NCBI GenBank assembly: GCA_029990175.1 | Contig: JARKIP010000005.1 | Location: 72,262,001 to 72,326,000 of the forward strand | Reading direction: 5' to 3' | DNA length: 64,000 nucleotides | Source of the DNA: Petunia secreta | Lineage: Eukaryota > Streptophyta > Magnoliopsida > Solanales > Solanaceae | Shown here: positions 11,373-21,741 of the stretch, one piece after another | Layout: each line of letters begins with the position of its first letter | How positions within the stretch are numbered: position 1 is the first letter of the stretch | Made by a program: the position numbers and the translations under genes | Notes under the pieces: generated by a model | The model's database searches: none | What the model saw: the letters and a program-made list of their open reading frames with translations, nothing else | Told to the model about the DNA's origin: nothing

Positions 11373-11600
11373 CTGAGGATCATGAGTGCAAACAACTTTT
11401 GCATCTTGAAACTGGGACGTGAGACTAATCATGAAGCAACCAAGAGCTTCATAACAATGGAAGGTGCCATTATGTGTGTCAACTCGTTTAGTTCCAGGAG
11501 CAAGAACCTGATACGACTGTAATGGAGGAGAGATGACAGTAGTAGCCACGGCTGATGAAAACTGCCAATTAAAGAACAGACTTTGCCTTGTTATGGCTTC
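11373..11600 (-). pseudogene. MYG1: MYG1-like (UPF0160, DHH-type) first-exon fragment
   Basis: The minus-strand frame reads KRVDTHNGTFHCYEALGCFM and then TSQFQDAKVVCTHDPQ, the conserved N-terminal block of MYG1 proteins, which are organellar/nuclear 3'-5' RNA exonucleases of the DHH superfamily. The exon ends at 11373 with a good donor (CAG then GTACTT). The next exon, expected to carry a LDAVLDVGG-type block, is not found downstream, so only exon 1 remains. The usual HCDEAL acid is Tyr here (HCYEAL) and the Gly before THNG is Asp, so an active-site residue is lost. The frame stays open upstream to about 11600 without a clear ATG. Probably a partial gene copy. Confidence 0.65.
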
Positions 11601-12148
11601 TGAATCTCTGATATGATAGCAAATTAAATTAACCGGTGTACGCCTCCTTCTTAATAAGAAACAAACTGGGAAATTAAAGATAATCGACCTATTATCCTCC
11701 GGGGTATATATAAGATTCTGTTAGAGATTCACACAAAAACACTAAAGAAGGTTGTGGATAAACTAGTTGCAGCAAATCAAAATGCATTCATTAGAGGAGG
11801 TCGGACCTGCTTCTTTCTCAACCTCTAAGCTATTAACACTTTAGCATAGGCCGTGTATTTCTCTTAATTACTACAAAGTTGTTGCTATTCAACTTCGTTA
11901 AAGCAGGATCTATAAAAGAACACGACAAACAACTAAAATGACATGCTAGAAGGAGATAGAAAGTGGGAGTGTGATGAGTTGCAAACCGAATATCATAAGC
12001 CTCGATCAAGCACAACTAGAGTTGATTAAATACATAAAATTCAAACATCATCCACAGAAAAATATTATATCCAACTAAACTTCAAACTTACAATTTTGAA
12101 ACAATTATTAATCACCAATAACATGGAGGTGAGTGCAATAATCAAATA
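11601..12148. other. No gene seen; 3' flank of the F-box gene
   Basis: AT-rich sequence with no convincing coding or repeat signal. It should contain the F-box gene's 3' UTR and polyadenylation signals on the minus strand, but no single site stands out. Confidence 0.35.
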
Positions 12149-13312
12149 TTATAAGAATGAAGGTGTGACCCAAGCAGGTGGACAAATCGGGCTTATTGAC
12201 AATCCAGGGTAAAAAGAATGAATTTTTCCATCTTCAAGATTGTAAACACCCATATCTCTTCCTCCACCACCATCGATGTCCCTTTTTTCGCAATACCACT
12301 CATCAGTAAAATATATGTGATTAGGCTTAACTCCGCTAGAGGAGGAGTCAGTGGCAATGGAAGTTGCACCACCAAGACCCAAAAATATAGCGTAATCTCT
12401 CAAGTTTTTAATCTCCTCCTTCAATTCACCTTTCATTACATCTAATTCCCATACTTTAAATCTAGTGGTGTCCCAACTCGACAATTGAATATCGTGATAC
12501 CTGGCAACAAGTAATAGTGCACCAGATACCTCGACTAGGTAGAACCAAACGTTGTCTATCAATAAATCATCTCGCAGCGAATCAAGCAGGTATTCATCTA
12601 TAACTTGTTCAAGGACACCGTGAGCATCAAAAACCCAGACTTGGCAACAATGATTATCCGCACAATAAAATCGGCCCTTATAGTAAGCCAAATTGGAGAC
12701 GTCGGTTGCGTAGTCACGCACGCACTTAATAAAAGTCCAGTTAAGGTCTCCAGGGCGCCAAGTAGCTAAAATGGATACATTATTTGCATCACAGGAAACG
12801 GCCAGTACATAATCTGACGTGAGACAAGGACTTGCAGATAAGACAACGTTGGTAATTCTGTGGTACCGAATTATTTTTTCATCTAAAAATGGAGGAAGAC
12901 TATCATCATCAGCACATAAAAAAGCCTCCAACAAGGCTTCTTCGGAAGGAAGATGAATTAGGGTACGGGAGAAAGGATGTAACAAGTTCATCTCTCCCCT
13001 GTGTAAAGTGCATAGCCAACCTTGTGATGGAAAACACTCTCGCCCTCTAGCTTCGGGGAGGTATACTATACGTGACACTTTTTCCTTGGAAAGAGAGTAA
13101 AATTCTCGATAATCCTCACCTTTGTCAGACAGCATAAGCAGCGGAACTTGAGGGCACAGCACATCAAAGTTGTCTTTAGAGGCAGCAGCTCGCCAAGAGG
13201 TAGAAACACCACCAAAAGCAATGAAATCTTCCATCACCTTAACACGCTTTGCGATCTGGCTAAGGAGATCGTTAGGCAGTTCTGCCCAGTTTGCCATAGG
13301 CGATCTGGCCAT
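12149..13312 (-). CDS. F-box/DUF295 (SKIP23/KIB-like) protein
   Basis: F-box proteins are substrate receptors of SCF ubiquitin ligases; the N-terminal F-box binds the SKP1-type adaptor and the C-terminal domain selects the target. Taking the ATG at 13310-13312 gives 387 residues (MARSPMANWAEL); the ATG at 13295-13297 (MANWAEL) is an equal candidate and is also the start of the duplicate at 22759. The F-box spans about residues 7-50 (LPNDLLSQIAKRV, then FGGVSTSWRAAA). A DUF295 domain fills the rest, ending in a block with NHIYFTDEW and then GVYNLEDGKIHSFYPG near the C-terminus. There is no intron or frameshift, and the length fits the family. A young chromovirus lies 298 bp upstream of the start, so its promoter may be disturbed. 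The target is unknown. Confidence 0.85.
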   Translation of the reverse strand: MARSPMANWAELPNDLLSQIAKRVKVMEDFIAFGGVSTSWRAAASKDNFDVLCPQVPLLMLSDKGEDYREFYSLSKEKVSRIVYLPEARGRECFPSQGWLCTLHRGEMNLLHPFSRTLIHLPSEEALLEAFLCADDDSLPPFLDEKIIRYHRITNVVLSASPCLTSDYVLAVSCDANNVSILATWRPGDLNWTFIKCVRDYATDVSNLAYYKGRFYCADNHCCQVWVFDAHGVLEQVIDEYLLDSLRDDLLIDNVWFYLVEVSGALLLVARYHDIQLSSWDTTRFKVWELDVMKGELKEEIKNLRDYAIFLGLGGATSIATDSSSSGVKPNHIYFTDEWYCEKRDIDGGGGRDMGVYNLEDGKIHSFYPGLSISPICPPAWVTPSFL

Positions 13313-13609
13313 AGGGATTTTTGAAGGAGAAGATGTAAGAAATGTTTTGACGGTTAGTTGCAAATGGTTACTGATTGTCGCTTTGCATTAGCTGTTAGTG
13401 ATAAAAATATTTTCAATTTGAATAACCAAATAATATCTCCATTAGCGAGGAGACATTCTGTACAAAATCTAGTGGAGATTTAACTATTTAAGGAACAATG
13501 GGCAAGTAAGTAAAATTACATAAATCCGTTGGAAGTTTTTATATTAAATTTAGTATTAGTTTTATGTTTATATCACATAATCAAATTTAACTTCTCAAGG
13601 ATAGACTAG

Positions 13610-14157
13610 TGTCACGGGTTAAGAGAAGACTTTAGCAACTCCGTACTCGTGCGGCCTTAAGAACCGTTCTTAAGCAGCCTTTCACTCTAACTCTCTCTTA
13701 GAACTCAAGAGAAGAACACTTAAAGAGAACTTAAGCTCTTATATTGCTTACAAGATTGAGTTGTTGAGTGAGTTACAAATGAGGAGGGGACTCCTATTTA
13801 TACATGTGTGGAGTCCCTTAAAGAATTATCTAGAACTTTGTGGAGAAACCCAAGATAGCTAGAGTTCCCTAGAGTTCTCTACATATCTCTAGAAGTTTCT
13901 AGAATAACTAGGGTTCCCTAGAGTTCTCTACATATCTCTAGAAGTTTCTAGAATAACTAGGGTTCCCTAGAGTTCTCTACATATCTCTAGAAGGTTCTAT
14001 ACTTCTCTAGAGTACAAGAGGGATTCCTACACAATCCTAGAGAATTCTAGAGAAATCTAGAAAGTTCCAGAGGTTAACCATATCATATATATACAATGAG
14101 CCTCCTTGGTGGCGATTATTTCGCATAGAGAACGCCACGCCATCCGCGTCTGTGACA
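13610..14157 (-). mobile_element. 3' LTR of the chromovirus
   Basis: In element orientation it starts TGTCACAGACGCGG (minus strand, from 14157) and ends CCCGTGACA (13610). It abuts the polypurine tract. It holds a 49 bp tandem repeat (13869-14000) and a TATA-like TATAAATA on the minus strand (13795-13802). Confidence 0.95.
13869..14000 (-). repeat. 49 bp tandem repeat inside the chromovirus LTR
   Basis: A unit beginning CTAGAGTTCTCTACATATCT starts at 13869, 13918 and 13967; the third copy is partial. The same array is at 19010-19141 in the other LTR. The unit is rich in CTAGA words, so each copy can fold on itself. Confidence 0.85.
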
Positions 14158-14171
14158 TTCTCCCCCACTTA
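14158..14171 (-). other. Polypurine tract of the chromovirus
   Basis: AAGTGGGGGAGAA on the minus strand directly precedes the 3' LTR. It overlaps the last codons of the ORF. Confidence 0.85.
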
Positions 14172-17100
14172 GTCTCGCGACGCCCTCGTCGCGTCTTCGG
14201 CATGAAACTTCTCAAGCTGGTCGTGAAACTGCCAAAGAGCTTCCTCCGGCTCCCAACTTGCCTCGCTCTCGGGTAGCCCCTTCCACTTGATGAGGTATTC
14301 TCTTCGCGGCTTGCAATGTCTCTCACGAATGACTCGATCGGCAATGATGGTTTCAGCATCTCGATCGTAAGAGACCTTCTTCCCGATAGGCGCCCTCGTA
14401 CTCTTGTTCCTTGTTGGATCATCCTCATCCCCGTGATATGGCTTCAGCATACTCACGTGAAACACGGGGTGTAACTTGAGCTTGGGAGGGAGCTCAAGCT
14501 TGTAGGCCACCTTGCCTACCTTCTTAAGAACTCTGAAAGGCCCCTCATATCTCCGGAGGAGACCCTTGTGCACGTCCTTATACCGAAGGACTTGGTGAAG
14601 CTTGGCCAAGACGAGGTCGCCTACTTGATATTCCACGTGACGCCTCTTGTTATCTGCCCACTTCTTCATTCTCTTGGCTGCTTTTTGAAGACAAGAATGT
14701 GCTAAGTCCGCCTCTTCATGCCATGACTTGGCGAACTTGAACGCAGCTGGACTACGTCCCTTGTAACCCGAAGCAATCGCACTCGGAGTGAGTGGTTGCT
14801 GTCCCGTCACTATCTCAAACGGGCTTCTCCCGGTGGACTCACTTCGCTGCAAGTTATATGAAAATTGGGCAATATCAAGCAACTTAGCCCAGTTGGTTTG
14901 AGTGGTACTTACATAGTGCCGTAAGTAGAGCTCCAACAAAGCATTCACCCTCTCCGTTTGTCCATCTGTTTGGGGATGAAGGCTGGTTGAGAAGTTAAGC
15001 TCGGACCCTAATAGCTTGAATAACTCTGTCCAAAATCTCCCAGTGAAGCGCGGGTCTCGGTCGCTCACAATCGTCTGCGGCACTCCCCAATACTTGACCA
15101 CGTGCTTGAGGAAAAGTTTTGCAGCTTCTTCTGCCGGGCAATGCTTCGATGCCGGGATAAACGTGGCATACTTGGAGAACCTGTCCACTACCACCATAAT
15201 CGTTCGACACCCTTCTGACTTTGGCAAATTCACAATGAAATCCATAGAGAGACTCTCCCATGGTCGCTCCGGGATAGGTAGTGGCTCCAAAAGTCCCGCC
15301 GGTAAGTGATTTTCTACCTTGTCTTGTTGGCAAACAAGACAAGTCTTGACATATGCCTCCACATCGTCGCGCATATTCGGCCAATAGTAGCGATCTTCCA
15401 CCAATGCCATTGTGCGATGAATGCCAGGATGACCCGCCCATTTTGAATCATGGCATTCATGGATGATCTCCTTCCGTAACTTGCCATGTTGTGGTACATA
15501 TATGCGTTGGCCCTTGGTGAAGAGTAGCCCATCCTCCCACCAGAATCTCCGCGTCTTGCCTTCTTGAGCATGTTGGCAAAGGGCCTTCGCGGTTGGATCA
15601 TGTTGCAACCCTTCTTTGATGCGGTCGATCAGGGGACTCCCAGGGCTGCTTATGCTAGCAAGCTCCACCTTGCGACTAAGTGCATCTGCAACTGAGTTTG
15701 CCTTTCCAGGCTTATACTCCAGCACAAAGTCGAACTCTGCCAGGAAATCTTGCCAACGAGCTTGCTTGGGTGACAACTTCTTTTGTGTTTGGAAGTAGCT
15801 CGTGGCAATGTTGTCGGTCTTGACAACAAATGGCGTCCCCAAAAGGTAGTGTCTCCAAGTACGAAGACAATGCACCACCGCGGTCATCTCCTTCTCTTGT
15901 ACCGTGTAGCGCCGCTCCGTGTCATTCAACTTTCGACTCTCGAATGCCACCGGGTGTCCCTCTTGCATCAGCACCCCTCCAATGGCGAAGTCGGAAGCAT
16001 CTGTGTGTACTTCATAAGGCTTGGAGTAGTCAGGCAGTGCCAACACCGGCTCTTTTGTAATGGCTTGCTTCAATTGATCGAATGCCGCCTGGCATTTCAC
16101 CGACCACTCCCATCGGTTCCCCTTCTTAAGCAAGTCCGTGAGTGGTGTGGTGATCTTTGAGTAGTCACGCACGAACCTGCGATAATAGTTAGCCAACCCA
16201 AGAAAAGATCTTAACTCGGTTACCTTGGTCGGCGCCTCCCACTCCACGATAGCTCGCACCTTGTTAGGGTCCATTCGGACATGGCCGCCTCCTACGATGT
16301 GGCCAAGGAATGGGACTTCCTTTTGGGCAAATGAGCACTTTTCTTTCTTCACAAAGAGTTGGTTGTCCCTAAGGACTTGAAAGACTTGTCTCAAGTGCTC
16401 AATATGCTCTTCCAGCGTCCGGCTATACACCACGATGTCATCGAGATACACAACCACAAATTGATCAAGGAAGGGTTGTAGTACCTTATTCATCAATGTG
16501 CAGAACGTAGCTGGCGCATTTGTAAGCCCGAACGGCATCACCAGGAATTCATAGGCTCCATAGCGGGTCACACACGCCGTCTTTGGCACATCTTCCTCGG
16601 CGATCCGTACTTGGTAGTATCCTGAGCGTAAGTCCAGCTTGGTGAACCACCTTGCTCCCCCTAGCTGGTCGAACAAGTCAGCGATGAGTGGGATAGGGTA
16701 CTTGTTCTTAATGGTGAGTTTGTTGAGCGCCCTGTAGTCGATGCACATTCTTAGTGACCCATCGTGCTTCCTTTGAAAGAGAACGGGTGCGCCATATGGG
16801 GACTTGGATGGCTGGATAAACCCAGCACTGAGTAACTCCTTAAGTTGCCTCCTCAATTCCTCTAACTCAGGAGGTGCCATGCGGTAAGGGGCCATGGCAG
16901 GCGGACGAGCTTCTGGCACCAGCTCGATCCGGTGATCAACTTCCCTCTTTGGTGGCAGCTTCTTCGGAAGTTCCTTGGGCATCACATCCTGAAAGGTGTC
17001 AAGCACTTGTGCCACTTCCTTAGGGACTTCCTCCTCTTGGCTTGATTCTTCACTCTTCAAAGTGGCAAGGATTGTCATCTCGCCCTTCTTCACTCCCTTG

Positions 17101-18704
17101 GAGAGTTGCATAGCCGAGAGCATTCTCGGCGTGTTCCCCGCCATCCTCTTGACGGGTACGACACATTGACACCGTGTGTCGAGTATGCATAAGCAATCAG
17201 CGAATGGGATGACTAGGGCATTGATCCTGTCAAGGAAATCAAGACCAACTACAAAGTCGTAGTCATCGAGTGGAATTACCTCAATGGCTTCCCGTCCCTT
17301 CCATTGGCCTAGGCGGATCTCCACATCCTTTGCCACTCCACATGTCCGGATCTCCTTAGAGTTGACAGTCTTGAGCCATCCCGCTCCTTCCATCTTCACC
17401 CCTAACTCATTGGCAATCTCCTCCTTGATGAAGAGATTGGTCGCACCAGTGTCAACGAGTGCGCTCATGGACTTCCCCGCGACCTCTACATCCACGAACA
17501 TTAGTCCCTTGTCCCCCTTGGCCTTGCGGGTCTTAACGGCGTTTAGCGTGCGCATGGCACCAAGGCGGATTTCCTCTCGCTCCTGGTCGCACTCCTTGGC
17601 GAGAGCGGTCAGCTTAGAGCGCTTAGGACACTCCCGTGCATAATGCGGCCCATCACATATAAAGCACTTGGGTGAGGGGCGATCCTTCTTTTGGCTGGTT
17701 TCACCTCCCTGGGCATGCTTCTCCTTGTTGAAGTTTGGCTTGTGGCTTGGCCGGCTCACGTGTTTGCCCTTATCCTTATCCACTCCCCCACTAGATCCCT
17801 TGCCATGGGACTTGGACTCGGACTTGTCCACCTTCTTGAACTCGATCAAACTCTCAGCGGTGGACATTGCCTTCATGAGGTCTTGAACTCCTCGGCGTTG
17901 CAGCTCCATCTTCACCCATGGCTTGAGGCCGTCCATGAATTGGAAGAATGCCTCACTCTCGCTCAAGCTTGGGATTTGCAACATCAGCTCCGAGAAAGCT
18001 CTTACGTACTCCTTGATCTCGCCTTTTTGTTCAAGGCGTCGGAGCTTCGCCCGAGCTTCATCCTCTGCATACTCGGGGTAGAATTGCTGACGGAAGGCTT
18101 GTTGGAAATCCTCCCAAGTGTTGATAGGTGCTCCATAGCGGCCGTCACTCCGTCGACGCCACCATAACAAAGCAATGTCAGCTAAGTACATAGAAGCAGT
18201 ACTTACCTTGGACGCATCGTCCACCATGCCGATTGCTCCAAAGTATTGCTCCATGTGCCATAAGAAGTTGTCGACATCCTTTGCCGACCTTGAGCCCTTG
18301 AACTCCTTGGGCTTTGGGGCATCCTGAAGCGGTGCTAAGGGAGCAACAACGCCTCCCCTAGCGAGTGCTCGAAGCTCTCCCTCGAGCCTATCCATCCGTG
18401 CTACCAGAGACGTGAGCATAGCTTCCAGAGCATCATCCCGCTCGTCCCCGCGCTTGCTCAAGCTATCCATCGCAACATTAAGGGCTCCTTGCATCTCCTC
18501 CCGGAGGTCGTCCACCGTGGACTTTAGCTCCTCGATGCTTTCCTTGGTGCCTTCCAGGTCGTCTTGCATGCTCCCCATGGACTCCCGAAACTTAGACACC
18601 TCCCCCTCAATGGTGGACATTATGTCCTTAGAGCTTGCGCGGCCACGCCTCTCCTTCCTCACCTCCTCAACGTGAGTGACATCGGTTTCAGATGTGCCAG
18701 CCAT
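14169..18704 (-). CDS. Chromovirus gag-pol polyprotein (1511 aa)
   Basis: One uninterrupted frame encodes every retrotransposition function. I start it at the ATG at 18702-18704 (MAGTSETDV); the frame is open further upstream but only over the primer-binding site. Domains with approximate residues: an N-terminal coiled coil (30-115); the gag core (130-290); a CCHC-type zinc knuckle (347-359, C-X2-C-X3-H-X4-C, one residue shorter than usual); aspartic protease with VDTGA (417-421); reverse transcriptase with YLDD (753-756); RNase H with TDAS (901-904); integrase with an HHCC finger (1082-1125) and catalytic D1155, D1215 and E1251; and a C-terminal chromodomain (about 1458-1501, YLIKWKGLPESEASWEPEE). 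The chromodomain places it among chromoviruses and may steer integration to histone marks. All catalytic residues are present, so it may be active. The clade within chromoviruses is not certain. Confidence 0.95.
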   Translation of the reverse strand: MAGTSETDVTHVEEVRKERRGRASSKDIMSTIEGEVSKFRESMGSMQDDLEGTKESIEELKSTVDDLREEMQGALNVAMDSLSKRGDERDDALEAMLTSLVARMDRLEGELRALARGGVVAPLAPLQDAPKPKEFKGSRSAKDVDNFLWHMEQYFGAIGMVDDASKVSTASMYLADIALLWWRRRSDGRYGAPINTWEDFQQAFRQQFYPEYAEDEARAKLRRLEQKGEIKEYVRAFSELMLQIPSLSESEAFFQFMDGLKPWVKMELQRRGVQDLMKAMSTAESLIEFKKVDKSESKSHGKGSSGGVDKDKGKHVSRPSHKPNFNKEKHAQGGETSQKKDRPSPKCFICDGPHYARECPKRSKLTALAKECDQEREEIRLGAMRTLNAVKTRKAKGDKGLMFVDVEVAGKSMSALVDTGATNLFIKEEIANELGVKMEGAGWLKTVNSKEIRTCGVAKDVEIRLGQWKGREAIEVIPLDDYDFVVGLDFLDRINALVIPFADCLCILDTRCQCVVPVKRMAGNTPRMLSAMQLSKGVKKGEMTILATLKSEESSQEEEVPKEVAQVLDTFQDVMPKELPKKLPPKREVDHRIELVPEARPPAMAPYRMAPPELEELRRQLKELLSAGFIQPSKSPYGAPVLFQRKHDGSLRMCIDYRALNKLTIKNKYPIPLIADLFDQLGGARWFTKLDLRSGYYQVRIAEEDVPKTACVTRYGAYEFLVMPFGLTNAPATFCTLMNKVLQPFLDQFVVVYLDDIVVYSRTLEEHIEHLRQVFQVLRDNQLFVKKEKCSFAQKEVPFLGHIVGGGHVRMDPNKVRAIVEWEAPTKVTELRSFLGLANYYRRFVRDYSKITTPLTDLLKKGNRWEWSVKCQAAFDQLKQAITKEPVLALPDYSKPYEVHTDASDFAIGGVLMQEGHPVAFESRKLNDTERRYTVQEKEMTAVVHCLRTWRHYLLGTPFVVKTDNIATSYFQTQKKLSPKQARWQDFLAEFDFVLEYKPGKANSVADALSRKVELASISSPGSPLIDRIKEGLQHDPTAKALCQHAQEGKTRRFWWEDGLLFTKGQRIYVPQHGKLRKEIIHECHDSKWAGHPGIHRTMALVEDRYYWPNMRDDVEAYVKTCLVCQQDKVENHLPAGLLEPLPIPERPWESLSMDFIVNLPKSEGCRTIMVVVDRFSKYATFIPASKHCPAEEAAKLFLKHVVKYWGVPQTIVSDRDPRFTGRFWTELFKLLGSELNFSTSLHPQTDGQTERVNALLELYLRHYVSTTQTNWAKLLDIAQFSYNLQRSESTGRSPFEIVTGQQPLTPSAIASGYKGRSPAAFKFAKSWHEEADLAHSCLQKAAKRMKKWADNKRRHVEYQVGDLVLAKLHQVLRYKDVHKGLLRRYEGPFRVLKKVGKVAYKLELPPKLKLHPVFHVSMLKPYHGDEDDPTRNKSTRAPIGKKVSYDRDAETIIADRVIRERHCKPRREYLIKWKGLPESEASWEPEEALWQFHDQLEKFHAEDATRASRD

Positions 18705-18736
18705 GATCTCGGTTGTTTGCTTGGACGGAAACCGAG

Positions 18737-18748
18737 GCTCTGATACCA
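18737..18748 (-). other. Primer-binding site (initiator-Met tRNA)
   Basis: TGGTATCAGAGC on the minus strand, two bases inside the 5' LTR edge. This is the classic site complementary to the 3' end of plant initiator tRNA-Met. Confidence 0.95.
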
Positions 18749-18750
18749 CT

Positions 18751-19298
18751 TGTCACGGGTTAAGAGAAGACTTTAGCAACTCCGTACTCGTGCGGCCTTA
18801 AGAACCGTTCTTAAGCAGCCTTTCACTCTAACTCTCTCTTAGAACTCAAGAGAAGAACACTTAAAGAGAACTTAAGCTCTTATATTGCTTACAAGATTGA
18901 GTTGTTGAGTGAGTTACAAATGAGGAGGGGACTCCTATTTATACATGTGTGGAGTCCCTTAAAGAATTATCTAGAACTTTGTGGAGAAACCCAAGATAGC
19001 TAGAGTTCCCTAGAGTTCTCTACATATCTCTAGAAGTTTCTAGAATAACTAGGGTTCCCTAGAGTTCTCTACATATCTCTAGAAGTTTCTAGAATAACTA
19101 GGGTTCCCTAGAGTTCTCTACATATCTCTAGAAGGTTCTATACTTCTCTAGAGTACAAGAGGGATTCCTACACAATCCTAGAGAATTCTAGAGAAATCTA
19201 GAAAGTTCCAGAGGTTAACCATATCATATATATACAATGAGCCTCCTTGGTGGCGATTATTTCGCATAGAGAACGCCACGCCATCCGCGTCTGTGACA
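18751..19298 (-). mobile_element. 5' LTR of the chromovirus
   Basis: Same length and, as far as I can read, same sequence as the 3' LTR. It is followed on the minus strand by AG and the primer-binding site. Confidence 0.95.
18936..18943 (-). promoter_or_regulatory. TATA box of the chromovirus promoter
   Basis: TATAAATA on the minus strand within the 5' LTR, about 185 bp upstream of the LTR's inner edge. It fits a U3 promoter driving the polyprotein; a copy at 13795-13802 in the 3' LTR points toward the F-box gene. Confidence 0.55.
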
Positions 19299-21709
19299 CT
19301 AGGGATTCAGTAGGTTTTCGGAAACTTCGGTTCAGCACTTTGGTATTCGGTTATTTGGAGGTGTGTGGAAAGACCATATTTTTTATACTTCAATTCCATT
19401 CGATTTATTTTAGTTCGGCTTCAACTCGATTTACTTACACACCTACCCATTGCACTCATTCCTTGAAAAAAATATAATTCGTTCTTCACTCCTCTATTTC
19501 TCTTTCTTCCTTTACAAAATCCACTTACTTTTTGTTTCTCTCTCATTCTCATCTTTTGATTATTACAAAAAATCATTGAAATTAATGACTCTTTTCTCTT
19601 CTTCCTTTGCATAACCCAATTACTTTTTGTTTCTCTCAAATTCTCATCTTTTGATTATTGCATAATTCATTGAAATTGATGGAGATTTATGTATTTATAG
19701 TTAACTAGTCTTGGTCACGCGCAACGCGCGTGAAGCCCATATCAATACAAATAAAATATTTTACCTCTAAAATATGTTTGGGATATAAATTTGAATTTTA
19801 CTAATTTCTAAAATTGATAGGTTTTAATCCTATTTAGCTAACTTGGTATAAGGTGTAAAAAATAATGGAGGACTGTAAAACCAAATCAACTACTACTAAG
19901 TACATATTGAAATGTCAAACATCTATCCTACTTTATCCGAGACCAAAGTGATATCCATACAAAATCGTAAGATACTTTATAGAAAGAAACTAAATTATAA
20001 GATTGCAATAATAATTTTTATTATAAGATTGCAATAATAATTTTCACATCTCCTTTAAAATTAGATCATTTAAACTTTACATTTATTTTTTAAGTGTTCC
20101 CGAAGATTTTATAATATGTAAATATCAAACTTATTTCAAAAATTATTCTTAATCTCCAAATCTAAATAGATCATATTTCAAATTTTCTAACTTTTCATCA
20201 ACTAGAGTACTTTGTTACTATGAAGTTAGATATATCCCAAAAAAAAAAAATAATAATAATAATAATAATAAGAACTATTCAACCACCCGAACACAAATTG
20301 TATTACAAAGAATGATGAGAATTTGAGGGAATAAAATATGCATTGAATCTCTGTGATGTCCTTGTATAAAATGCTGGAGCAAGAGGAGGCTTCAATAGGC
20401 ATGCAATCAATATTGTGTACAGTATTTATATGCAAAGATTGAATAACTGGCTATGTAGTTCAGGTCAAAGCATACAAATTAAATCTTAAGGCCATGAAGT
20501 GGCAGTCGACATTTACTCAATTACGTACATTTTCTTTAGCGAATAACGACGTCTCGAACACTGACATATATGTATAATATAACAACAAGAAGAAGAGGAT
20601 TGCATAAGAAAAGCATCATATAAGAATAGATCACGAAGGTTTTCCTTCATTCTCATCCATTCTCATGACTGAATCTCAACTGAAGAGAGCAAATTATCAT
20701 CAAAGATAATACAAATATATTCACACTGAACCAACGACATTTCCAAATAATTGGTCTTACTAACACCCCAAAAGAAAGAACAGCAGTACCTGAGTATAAC
20801 CAAAAAATGAATCAAAGGAAGCAACAATATAATAACAAAGAAAAAGCAGGAAAAGAGGCCCATGGGATGCTTAAAGTTGAAGAAATTACAAAGGGACGTA
20901 AACAAACAACTTTTTATAAGAATACCTAAATCTTATCAGTCAAATTACCACACAAATTTAGCGACCTGTCTGAAGTTTGTGCTGAACTTTCCCTTTCCTA
21001 GCATTTCTTTCACTTTCCCAACATTTCTCTCCCCGTATTAGAATGCCCAGAAGCTTCAACAAATATTGTAACTTCTAAATAGAAATCCCAAAAGTCTCTT
21101 CAACAAAAATAAAACTACACCATTCTGCAAAGCAAACTTCAGTGGTGATTATATTTTACTCGGTTTAATTTTAAGCATTCAAAAGTCATCATTAAAAAAT
21201 AAGTATTCCCCTACAATAGCAGCACAAAAGACTCCCGTTATAACTATTTGTTAGCTTCAGTGTATTCATATTACATGCATTCATTGTGGCCAATTAATGA
21301 CAAGTTGCTTATCACAAGGTTAATGAGATATATGACGGCTGACTTCTAATTAAGATAAAATTGAAAATTAAAGAGAACAAACAAAGATTATTTAATCTTC
21401 AAACTGTACATTTACATTCACGTATAATAATATTAGTATTAGAGTAATGCTTATTTCCAGGCCATGAGCAACACATACAAAGAGAAGGAATCTAAATTTG
21501 ACAGAAAACAGATGCACTAATGAATAACTGAAAGAAACTGAGTCGATATGCAATAGCTCCTTGATTATCTTAATCCATATTTTTGCACCTAAGTTTCACC
21601 AACGTTAATTAGACATGGTTCAACTCAACATTTTGGGAATATTATCGGAATAATAAGAGAGAAGGAGAAGACGTTAAGTGGAACAACAAACATCAATTGT
21701 GATATCAAG

Positions 21710-21741
<32 letters not shown>

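Larger units (their letters stand above)
13610..19298 (-). mobile_element. Complete Ty3/gypsy chromovirus (5689 bp)
   Basis: LTRs of 548 bp at both ends (13610-14157 and 18751-19298) read base-for-base alike. The element lies on the minus strand with primer-binding site, single long ORF and polypurine tract all in place. The target duplication is CTAG (13606-13609 and 19299-19302), or five bases if one LTR base is shared. Identical LTRs plus an unbroken ORF mean a very recent insertion and possible activity. Confidence 0.95.

Noticed and set aside
15783..18675. Plus-strand ORFs at 15783-16160, 17284-17643, 17691-18167 and 18412-18675
   Set aside because: Shadows of the minus-strand chromovirus polyprotein.
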